Below, piece by piece: positions 6,420 to 12,212 of a DNA stretch of 15,973 bases. A program made the translations under genes and the position numbers. Position 1 is the stretch's first letter, and every line of letters starts with the position of its first letter. A model generated the notes under the pieces. It searched no databases. It was given only the letters and a program-made list of their open reading frames with translations, and was not told where the DNA came from. The DNA is taken from assembly GCA_046728115.1 (NCBI GenBank), contig JBKPDW010000218.1, positions 1 through 15,973 on the forward strand, given 5' to 3'. The DNA is from CAVSWN01 sp046728115 (GTDB lineage: Bacteria > Acidobacteriota > Vicinamibacteria > Vicinamibacterales > CAVVIG01).

Positions 6420-7668
6420 GTTTCTGCTTTCTGAAGCTGACGCCCTTTGCCTCCGCGCCGAGCCACGTCACGACAATCGCGCCGATGAAGACGACGGTAA
6501 CGAGCCCGCCCATGGACTGGCGATAGGTGAACCGCTCGCCGAGCGCTGATTCGACGTAGGGAATGCTCGACGCACACAAAACACCCAACTGGTAGGCGAA
6601 TCCGGGAAAGAAACCTCGCAGATGGCCTGGTGAAAGCTCGTTGATGTGCGCCGGAATCACGCCCCAGGCGCCTTGTACGAAGAACTGCATCAGGAACACG
6701 CCGGCAAGCGTCGTCAGCGGACTGAACCCCGCGATCCAGAACGGGACAACGATCAATCCGAACGCCGATGCCGTGATGATGGCGCGCCGCCGTCCCTTGA
6801 CATCAGAGTAGTACCCGAAGACCAGCCCTCCGAGCACTGCGCCGATCATCGACAGCATCGTGATGTCGGCGATGTTGGTCTTTGTGTACCCCACCGTGCC
6901 GAGGAGTGTCGGATACATGTCCTGCGTCCCGTGCGACATGAAGTTCATCATCGTCATGAGCAGGACGAGGTAGAGGAAACGTTTCCACTCGCTGACCAGC
7001 GATTTGCGGTAGGTCGCCCAGTCGGTTCGGTGCTCGTGCCAGGCCTCGGATTCCTTCACCTTGGCTCGGATGAACAGCGACAGCAGCGCGGGAAGACCGC
7101 CGACAAAGAACATCAGCCGCCATCCGCTACCCGGATACATCGAGTTGAACCACGGATACAAGGTACGGAAGGCGAGGGCCGCCAGCAGGTTGCCCATCGC
7201 GTACCCTTCCTGGAGCAGGCCCGAGAGCAGACCTCGCAAACGTGGCGAAGCAGACTCGAGCGCGAGCGACGCGCCCACACCCCACTCGCCGCCCATGCCG
7301 ATCCCGAACAGCATGCGCAACAGCAGGAAAACGCCGTAGTTGGGCGCGATGCCGCAAAGCACCGAGACGATCGCGTAGAAAACCACGTTGATCATCAGTG
7401 GGATGCGGCGGCCGAAACGATCCGCCATCAGCCCGAAGACGATGGCGCCGAGCGGACGCATCGCAAGCGTCAACGTGATTGCAAGCGCGATCTCGGGTCG
7501 CGATTTTCCGAACGACCGCGCGATGTCGTCGACGATCAACGTCAGGATGAAGAAATCGAACGCGTCGAGCGTCCAGCCGAGGAAGCCCGCGAGCACCGCA
7601 TTGCGCTGGTTGGCGCGTTCGGCGGGCGTCATGGGCTTGAGACTCGGCAGCGCGTGGGCAGTGGTCAT
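6412..7668 (-). CDS. MFS carrier of the SHS/MHS type (organic-acid or sialate-like transporter)
   Basis: Inner-membrane proton-linked symporter of 418 residues with 12 predicted helices. TM1 carries GWTLDAFDFFILTLIVDDIA, typical of the sialate:H+/lactate (SHS) and metabolite:H+ (MHS) MFS subfamilies. Motif A is LMADRFGRRIP after TM2, and its pseudo-repeat SDVKGRRRA lies between TM8 and TM9. GMGGEWGVGASLALES in TM4-5 is another hallmark of these subfamilies. A carboxylate substrate is likely but cannot be specified. The start is taken as ATG 7668 (MTTAHALPSL); the frame stays open 51 codons further upstream, but those codons encode a Ser/His/Arg-rich stretch without membrane character. There is no Shine-Dalgarno sequence; a TATGCT box ends nine bases before the ATG. 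LysR follows downstream on the same strand. Confidence 0.92.
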   Translation of the reverse strand: MTTAHALPSLKPMTPAERANQRNAVLAGFLGWTLDAFDFFILTLIVDDIARSFGKSRPEIALAITLTLAMRPLGAIVFGLMADRFGRRIPLMINVVFYAIVSVLCGIAPNYGVFLLLRMLFGIGMGGEWGVGASLALESASPRLRGLLSGLLQEGYAMGNLLAALAFRTLYPWFNSMYPGSGWRLMFFVGGLPALLSLFIRAKVKESEAWHEHRTDWATYRKSLVSEWKRFLYLVLLMTMMNFMSHGTQDMYPTLLGTVGYTKTNIADITMLSMIGAVLGGLVFGYYSDVKGRRRAIITASAFGLIVVPFWIAGFSPLTTLAGVFLMQFFVQGAWGVIPAHINELSPGHLRGFFPGFAYQLGVLCASSIPYVESALGERFTYRQSMGGLVTVVFIGAIVVTWLGAEAKGVSFRKQKHG

Positions 7669-7677
7669 CGTTTGCGA

Positions 7678-7683
7678 AGCATA
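7678..7683 (-). promoter_or_regulatory. Candidate -10 element (TATGCT) of the MFS carrier
   Basis: TATGCT on the minus strand ends nine bases before the ATG at 7668, which would give an almost leaderless mRNA, in keeping with the absence of a Shine-Dalgarno sequence. No clear -35 box is visible. The same TATGCT hexamer precedes the glycosyltransferase start at 13718. Confidence 0.3.
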
Positions 7684-7786
7684 GCTTAGCAGTGACGTCT
7701 GCGACGAGTGAAGGTGTAGTGAAACGGCGAGATGGATGTCGCGCCGTAAGGCGTACGGATGCGGCCTGGATGAAGGAGGACTGGCT

Positions 7787-7894
7787 CTAGAATGTCGCCT
7801 TGCGACGACCCTGTCGCACACGACGCCGCATGAAATAGAGCGTCAGCGTCAGGAGCATCACGTTGAAAAACAGCGCGTAGACAAGTATGGACAT
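7787..7894 (-). CDS. Small single-pass membrane protein, 35 residues
   Basis: The frame from ATG 7894 to TAG 7787 encodes MSILVYALFFNVMLLTLTLY and then FMRRRVRQGRRKATF. About 20 hydrophobic residues are followed by a dense Arg/Lys tail, exactly what the positive-inside rule predicts for an N-out/C-in single-pass protein. A chance frame in GC-rich DNA would rarely give this clean hydrophobic-then-basic split. No good Shine-Dalgarno sequence precedes it, as for many genes here. It lies 118 bases upstream of the MFS carrier on the same strand and could be co-transcribed. No family is recognised; a small accessory subunit or regulator of a membrane protein is the general expectation. Confidence 0.5.
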   Translation of the reverse strand: MSILVYALFFNVMLLTLTLYFMRRRVRQGRRKATF

Positions 7895-7938
7895 GTGACG
7901 GTTATCGTCCAAACTCTTCCGCGACAATAGCTCTACTC

Positions 7939-8016
7939 GTTCAGTCGAGCAGTTCAGGTCTGCACGCTATCCGTCGTTCTGGCACCGGGTCAGCTACGGT
8001 TCACCGGGATTCCCGG
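7939..8016. promoter_or_regulatory. Repeat-bearing region upstream of the LiaF/LytS cluster
   Basis: In the divergent space between 7894 and 8093, GTTCAG occurs twice in direct orientation (7939-7944 and 7952-7957, period 13). CACCGGG occurs twice (7983-7989 and 8002-8008, period 19), and CCGGGA-T-TCCCGG at 8004-8016 is a perfect 13-base palindrome. These are candidate operator sites for the downstream cluster. The GTT cores recall LytTR sites, but such sites are normally about two helical turns apart, so the match is poor. No clear -35/-10 pair was found. Confidence 0.3.
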
Positions 8017-8092
8017 CCTGTTCGCCGAATCGCTCCAATCCACCAGCGCACGGTCCCGTATTGTCAATCGCAGGTGGACGGAGCGCAGGCCT

Positions 8093-8299
8093 ATGACGCA
8101 TACACAGGACCGAATGCTGACGCTGGCAAGCCTGGTGGGCATGGCGACAACCGGTGCGGCGGCGATGACCATCTGGCTGTTGTTTACGCAACCGTTGACC
8201 GTCGCCGATGCGGTGAGCGCGCACGATTTGGGCCCCCTCGTCCGAACGCTCGCAGGCGCGCTAGTCGACGCGATGTGGGCCGTCGTCCGTTACCTGTAG
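8093..8299 (+). CDS. Small membrane protein heading the LiaF/LytS cluster
   Basis: A 68-residue product with one strong hydrophobic helix at about 9-31 (LTLASLVGMATTGAAAMTIW) and a second amphipathic or weakly hydrophobic segment at the C-terminus (LAGALVDAMWAVVRYL). A GGAG at 8080-8083 lies nine bases before the ATG. Its stop is ten bases before the next start, whose ribosome binding site AGAGGA overlaps the stop, so the two are probably translated together. I do not recognise a family. Its place as first gene of the cluster suggests a small partner of the LiaI/LiaF-like proteins (inference). Confidence 0.68.
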   Translation: MTHTQDRMLTLASLVGMATTGAAAMTIWLLFTQPLTVADAVSAHDLGPLVRTLAGALVDAMWAVVRYL

Positions 8300-8309
8300 A
8301 GGACTGCCG

Positions 8310-8678
8310 ATGAACTATCACGATCGACCGAATCCCGGATGGCTCGGCGTAACCATCGGCATGCTGATCATCGGGCTCGGGATCGTCCTGCTCCTGGATC
8401 AGACTGGGATGCTCGATTGGAGGCCCACGTGGAGCCTCTGGCCGCTGATCGTGATCGTCTTGGGGCTCGCACGGTTCGCGCAACCGCGCCGCGATGGTTC
8501 ACGCGACGGCGGCTGGCTGATCTTCATCGGCGTATGGTTGCTGCTCAACGAGATGCGCGTGATGCGCTATCGGGACTCCTGGCCGTTGTTCCTCGTCGCC
8601 ATTGGCATCCATACAATGTGGAAGGCTTTCGCACCGCGCACACCGCCGGGCACGTCGGGGACGGAGCGACAACCATGA
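8310..8678 (+). CDS. LiaI-like four-helix membrane protein (LiaI-LiaF-like TM domain)
   Basis: 122 residues with four predicted helices at about 12-30, 40-57, 67-80 and 90-107. The pattern is that of the LiaI/LiaF transmembrane domain: a GxxIGMLIIGLGIVLLLDQTG start and a WSLWPLIVIVLG helix, then a second half ending SWPLFLVAIGI. It has no soluble C-terminal domain, unlike the LiaF-like protein two genes downstream, so it corresponds to the membrane part only. In Firmicutes LiaI and LiaF sit in the cell-envelope stress operon; the role here is inferred from that. The start has a good AGAGGA site. The stop overlaps the next start as ATGA. Confidence 0.82.
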   Translation: MNYHDRPNPGWLGVTIGMLIIGLGIVLLLDQTGMLDWRPTWSLWPLIVIVLGLARFAQPRRDGSRDGGWLIFIGVWLLLNEMRVMRYRDSWPLFLVAIGIHTMWKAFAPRTPPGTSGTERQP

Positions 8679-8917
8679 ATCAACAGGCCACTCCTCGCGT
8701 TGTCATGGCCGCTCGACTCGTCGCGGGGTTCGTCCTCGCGGACCTTGGCGCGTTGTTCGCGCACGACGCGGCGGACCGAAAGCGGAACGTCAGCCGTGCA
8801 TCACGAGAGTCTCCGCGCTCGAGTCGCCGGTCGCCTCGTCGCGGGTCTCTTCCCGGCAAACTCCGCCGCATCGGTCGCGCCCGACGCGGCGCGTCGCAGA
8901 CGGGACAAACGGCATGA
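8675..8917 (+). pseudogene. Truncated LiaF paralogue, probably degenerate
   Basis: An 80-residue open frame joined to both neighbours by ATGA overlaps. Its first 35 residues (MNQQATPRVVMAARLVAGFV, then LADLGALFAHD) align with the start of the LiaF-like protein at 8914 (ISAQLITGVVLAALGVLFTLD), about 11 identities in 20. The frame then turns into an Arg/Ser-rich sequence with no membrane or domain character. The DNA at 8826-8896 matches 8708-8778 without gaps at about 51 of 71 bases (hand count), but offset by 118 bases, i.e. in another frame. This looks like a tandem copy that lost frame. It may still be translated and may serve mainly to couple translation to the following gene; a functional short basic-tailed membrane protein is the alternative. 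Confidence 0.55.
8708..8896 (+). repeat. Imperfect tandem duplication, copies at 8708-8778 and 8826-8896
   Basis: The two 71-base copies share blocks such as CTCGTCGCGGG and CGACGCGGCG at the same relative positions without gaps. The 118-base offset is not a multiple of three. In its own frame the second copy reads AGRLVAGLFPANSAASVAPD, close to AARLVAGFVLADLGALFAHD of the first. A more distant third copy is the start of the LiaF-like gene at about 8943. Confidence 0.6.
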
Positions 8918-9606
8918 GCCAACCGAGCCCGCAAATTCGGATCTCGGCCCAGCTGATCACCGGTGTCGTGCTGGCGGCGCTCGGCGTCCTGTTCACGCTC
9001 GACAACCTGCATGTCGTACACGCGCGCGAGATCCTGCGGTACTGGCCCGCCGCGCTCCTCATCTTCGGCATCTCGCAGATCATGAAGGCGCGGTCGATGG
9101 CCGCGATGATCGGGGCGTCGATCTGGATCCTGTTCGGCGGCGTGCTGCTCGGCGAGCGCCTGAATGTCATCTCGAGCATCCTCGGCTACTGGCCGCTGCT
9201 GCTCGTCGGCATCGGCGCCTACATCGTCTTTCAATCCTTCAACCGCGGCGAGGTAGAACGGGGCGACGGAACACCACGCGTGTCGGCGGTTGCGGTGCTG
9301 GGGGGCGTCGATCGGCGCGTGTTGTCCGCGAAATTCCCAGGCGCCGATATCACGGCATTCATGGGCGGCGGAAAGCTGGATCTGCGCGAGGCGGTTATCG
9401 CGCCGAGTGCCGAGGCCGTCGTGGATGTCACGGCGATCATGGGCGGCTACGAGATCACAGTGCCGGAGACGTGGGCCGTCAGCGTCGAGCTCGTCCCGTT
9501 CATGGGAGGATATGAGGACAAAACGCGGCATCCCGCCGATCCGACGGCTCCTCGTCTGCGCATCCGGGGCTTCGTGATGATGGGCGGGGTGGAGATCCGC
9601 AACTGA
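8914..9606 (+). CDS. LiaF-like membrane protein with toast-rack C-terminal domain
   Basis: 230 residues in two parts. The N-terminal half has four helices (about 11-29, 43-57, 64-80, 89-106), with the LDNLHVV and WPAALLIFGI motifs of the LiaI-LiaF-like membrane domain. The C-terminal half (about 122-230) is the cell-wall-active-antibiotic response (YvqF/LiaF C-terminal) type: five xxGG turns, VLGG 128, FMGG 149, IMGG 175, FMGG 196 and MMGG 222, at alternating spacings of 21 and 26 residues. In Firmicutes LiaF restrains the LiaS kinase until the envelope is damaged. Here the kinase gene next to it is LytS-type, so an analogous control of that kinase is inferred. The start overlaps the previous stop (ATGA); the next gene starts three bases after the stop. 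Confidence 0.9.
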   Translation: MSQPSPQIRISAQLITGVVLAALGVLFTLDNLHVVHAREILRYWPAALLIFGISQIMKARSMAAMIGASIWILFGGVLLGERLNVISSILGYWPLLLVGIGAYIVFQSFNRGEVERGDGTPRVSAVAVLGGVDRRVLSAKFPGADITAFMGGGKLDLREAVIAPSAEAVVDVTAIMGGYEITVPETWAVSVELVPFMGGYEDKTRHPADPTAPRLRIRGFVMMGGVEIRN

Positions 9607-9609
9607 TTC

Positions 9610-10668
9610 ATGCACCCGATCCTCGCGCGTGTCGAACGGCTCGTGGCTTATCTCGCGGCCTGGCTGGTCGTGGCGGCGCTGCTGGCAGCGGTCCTCTCCC
9701 GACAGGGTCTGACGTGGATCCCAGCGCTCGCGCTGGTCGTGCCGCTCTGCATCGTCTACGCCTTCGTGTGCCTCTCGGCCTGGTACGTCTGCCGCGCCAC
9801 CCCGCTGCCGACGAGCGGCGTGATGCGTGTGCTGACCTCATCGGCGCTCGCCGCTGTCGTGGCGAGCGGTTTGTGGATGGGGCTGGCGCGCGCGTGGATG
9901 TCGGCGCTCGAGTATGTGCCCGGCCTCACGGCCACCAGAGTGGATTACACCAGTCACGAACCGATGCTGTTCGCGGCGGGCGTGCTGCTCTTCCTGCTGG
10001 CGCTCACCGTTCACTATCTGCTGCTGGCCTTCGAATTCGCACGCGAAGCGGAACGCCGTCAGCTGCAGCTCGAGGTGCTTGCCCGCGACGCCGAACTCCG
10101 CGCGCTGCGCGCCCAGCTGGATCCGCACTTCCTCTACAACAGCCTCAACTCGATCAGCGCCCTCACGGCCGTCGATCCCGCCGGCGCCCGTCGCATGTGC
10201 ATGCTGCTGGCGGATTTCCTGCGCGACACACTGAGCGTCAGCACACGGGATCGGATTCCGCTGGCCGACGAGCTCGCGCTCGCGGACCGGTTCCTGGGCA
10301 TCGAGCAGGTGCGATTTGGCGACCGGCTGCAGGTCGAGCGGCACGTTGACGCGTCAGCCGCCCAGTGCCGTGTGCCGCCGCTCCTGCTGCAACCCCTCGT
10401 CGAAAACGCCGTCACGCACGGCATCGCAGGCCTGCTCGCAGGGGGCGTGATCCGGCTGGACGTGGCCTGCCACCGGGATCGGCTCTCGATCGCCATCGAA
10501 AACCCGCGCGACGACGGCACGGCGGCGCCAGCGCGGAGCGGGATGGGACTCGACAACGTCCGGCAGCGGCTGGCGGCGATGTTCGGCGGCGATGCGCGGG
10601 TAGACACGCGCGCCGACACCGGCACATTCCGCGTCGAGGTCGCTTTGCCTTGTTTCACCGATGACTGA
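9610..10668 (+). CDS. LytS-type sensor histidine kinase (His_kinase family)
   Basis: 352 residues. Four hydrophobic segments at about 11-30, 37-60, 75-98 and 118-142 form the membrane part, with only a short outer loop (100-117), so it lacks a large sensor domain and probably depends on a partner for input. A helical linker (142-168) leads to the His_kinase motif QLDPHFLYNSLN with His173 as phospho-acceptor. The ATPase follows: PLVENAVTHG (N-box, 262-271), IAIENPRDDG (G1-like, Asn in place of the more usual Asp) and GMGLDNVRQRL (311-321). The family phosphorylates LytTR regulators. It lies three bases after the LiaF-like gene and overlaps the regulator gene by eight bases, so the three are almost certainly co-expressed. 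Confidence 0.94.
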   Translation: MHPILARVERLVAYLAAWLVVAALLAAVLSRQGLTWIPALALVVPLCIVYAFVCLSAWYVCRATPLPTSGVMRVLTSSALAAVVASGLWMGLARAWMSALEYVPGLTATRVDYTSHEPMLFAAGVLLFLLALTVHYLLLAFEFAREAERRQLQLEVLARDAELRALRAQLDPHFLYNSLNSISALTAVDPAGARRMCMLLADFLRDTLSVSTRDRIPLADELALADRFLGIEQVRFGDRLQVERHVDASAAQCRVPPLLLQPLVENAVTHGIAGLLAGGVIRLDVACHRDRLSIAIENPRDDGTAAPARSGMGLDNVRQRLAAMFGGDARVDTRADTGTFRVEVALPCFTDD

Positions 10669-11416
10669 CGGGAGCTCGCCGCGCCTCCGCGTCGCAATCG
10701 TGGACGATGAGCCGCTGGCGCGTGCGGTGCTGAGGGAATTCCTCACGCCGATGGCCGACGTGGAGATCATCGCCGAATGCGCCAACGGGTTCGAGGCCGT
10801 CAAGGTGGTATCCGAGCAGCATCCCGAGCTCCTGTTCCTCGACGTGCAGATGCCCAAGCTCGACGGCTTCGAGGTGCTCGAGCTGATAGGTCGCGACGTC
10901 GCCGTGGTGTTCACCACCGCGTACGATCAGTACGCTATTCGCGCCTTCGACGTGCATGCCGTCGATTACCTGCTGAAGCCATTCAGCGTCGAGAGGCTGG
11001 CCGAGGCCCTGGCGCGCGCACGCGAGCGAATCCTCCGCGGCGATCGAACGTCTCCGCAGGAATTGGTGTCCGAGGCGCGGCCTTCATCGACCCGCGCCGA
11101 ACGCGTGCTGGTGCGCGACGGGCCCCGAGTGCACGTCCTGCCGATGGACAAGATCGACTACGTGCAGGCACAGGACGACTACGTTTCGTTTCAGTGCGAA
11201 GGCAAAGGGTATTTGAAGGAACAGACGCTCGCCGATGTCGAGACGTCACTCGATCCGGCGACGTTCGTCCGCATCCACCGGTCCTACATCCTCAACGTGA
11301 AACGGCTGGCCCGTGTCGAGATGGACGAGCGAGAGCACCGTTTCGCGGTCTTGACCGACGGCCGTCGCCTGCCGGTCAGCCGCGCCGGGTATGTCCGCCT
11401 CAGCGAGCGGCTCTAG
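10661..11416 (+). CDS. LytTR-family response regulator
   Basis: 251 residues. The receiver domain (about 8-125) has the acidic pair DD at 15-16, phospho-acceptor Asp61 in LLFLDVQMPKLDGFE, Thr85/86 in VFTTAYD and Lys106 in DYLLKPF, all intact. After a linker the LytTR DNA-binding domain spans about 143-249, with the typical IDYVQAQDDYVSF, FVRIHRSYILNVKRL and GRRLPVSRAGYVRL. LytTR proteins bind pairs of short direct repeats as dimers. The partner is the overlapping kinase gene. Likely targets are this cluster itself or the exported-protein gene at 11601, but no convincing pair of LytTR sites was found by eye. Confidence 0.95.
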   Translation: MTDGSSPRLRVAIVDDEPLARAVLREFLTPMADVEIIAECANGFEAVKVVSEQHPELLFLDVQMPKLDGFEVLELIGRDVAVVFTTAYDQYAIRAFDVHAVDYLLKPFSVERLAEALARARERILRGDRTSPQELVSEARPSSTRAERVLVRDGPRVHVLPMDKIDYVQAQDDYVSFQCEGKGYLKEQTLADVETSLDPATFVRIHRSYILNVKRLARVEMDEREHRFAVLTDGRRLPVSRAGYVRLSERL

Positions 11417-11590
11417 CGACCTCGCACAGATTTCGCCATGGCTCTCCACGACCCGAGGAGACCGGGACACGAAGGAATCCAAACCTGCTGTGCTTTCGTG
11501 TCAACGGCGGCGAAGTGCTGGATATCGAAATCAGGACTTTTCAGCGCGGGCGTCAGGACACCTGAATCAGGCATCGCTACCGTAGCCACA

Positions 11591-11596
11591 GGAGGT
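11591..11596 (+). promoter_or_regulatory. Strong ribosome binding site of the exported-protein gene
   Basis: GGAGGT is a near-perfect Shine-Dalgarno sequence four bases before ATG 11601. A GTG at 11598 directly before that ATG is too close to the site to be the start. Such a strong site is unusual in this window. Confidence 0.7.
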
Positions 11597-11600
11597 AGTG

Positions 11601-12113
11601 ATGCGAAAGACAGTGCTTGCCGTCATGTTCGTTGCCTATGCCGCTCCGCTCCACGCCCAGTCCGGAACGCAGGCGCCGCCCGCACCGAAAACACTGACGC
11701 TCTCGGGGCCGCGCTTCGGCGTGACGATGCTGAGCGACGGCATCGTGCAAAAGCTGGCGTCGGAAGACATCGACGTCGGCTCCACGATCTCGCAGTTCGG
11801 CTGGCAGTTCGAGAAGCAGTTCTACACGAAGGCAGGCGGTGTAACGGCACTCAACGAGTGGGTTGCGCTCCTCGGAGGCCTGGATCAGGGCGTCGCCATT
11901 CCCAGTGTCAGCTGGCTCGTGGGGCTGCGCACGAAGGAAGGCGCCGAGTTCGGCGTCGGACCGAACGTGACGCCTGCTGGGGCGGCACTCGTGGTGTCCG
12001 CCGGCGTGACGTTCCGCGCCGGGGTACTGAATGTGCCGATGAACTTCGCCGTCGTTCCGACCCGGGCAGGCACACGCGTGACGGTACTGACCGGTTTCAC
12101 CATGCGCCGGTGA
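11601..12113 (+). CDS. Predicted exported protein of unknown function
   Basis: 170 residues. MRKTVLAVMFVAYAAPLHAQ is a textbook signal peptide with likely cleavage after Ala19. The mature part opens with TLSGPRFGVTMLSDGI, then ISQFGWQFEKQFY, and alternates short hydrophobic and polar stretches ending VTVLTGFTMRR. The pattern fits a small beta-rich periplasmic or outer-membrane protein; the C-terminus lacks a clear Phe beta-barrel signal. I do not recognise a named family. It lies 184 bases after the LytTR gene on the same strand with its own strong ribosome binding site, so it may be a separate transcript controlled by that regulator (inference). Confidence 0.78.
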   Translation: MRKTVLAVMFVAYAAPLHAQSGTQAPPAPKTLTLSGPRFGVTMLSDGIVQKLASEDIDVGSTISQFGWQFEKQFYTKAGGVTALNEWVALLGGLDQGVAIPSVSWLVGLRTKEGAEFGVGPNVTPAGAALVVSAGVTFRAGVLNVPMNFAVVPTRAGTRVTVLTGFTMRR

Positions 12114-12212
12114 TATCGGGGCTTCTATGACAGCGCAGTTTTTCCGAAAGATGCTGATACAGAGAACACCGACAACAGATGCAGGACACAGATGTCGACC
12201 TGCAGATGCCTC

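Noticed and set aside
6646..7689. Plus-strand open frame of 347 codons opposite the MFS carrier
   Set aside because: Extremely rich in Glu/Arg/His, as expected for the antisense of a hydrophobic membrane protein; no domain.
7669..7821. N-terminal extension of the MFS carrier by 51 codons
   Set aside because: The extension is polar and Ser/His/Arg-rich without family resemblance, while MTTAHALPSL directly before TM1 fits the family.
7939..7957. GTTCAG pair as a LytTR binding site
   Set aside because: LytTR repeats are usually about 21-22 bases apart in period; these are 13 apart and flanking positions match the consensus poorly. Kept only as an unspecified repeat.
8602..8913. N-terminal extension of the LiaF-like protein upstream of 8914
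   Set aside because: The extension is an Arg/Ser-rich out-of-frame reading of the LiaI-like gene and of the degenerate copy; the ATGA overlap at 8914 gives a natural start.
11438..12130. Open frame overlapping the exported-protein gene
   Set aside because: Arg/Ala/Cys-rich shadow frame; the overlapped frame has a signal peptide and a strong ribosome binding site.
12180..12204. TGCAGG/CCTGCA inverted repeat as a terminator between convergent genes
   Set aside because: Six-base stem with a 13-base loop and no T-run on either strand; expected by chance in this composition.
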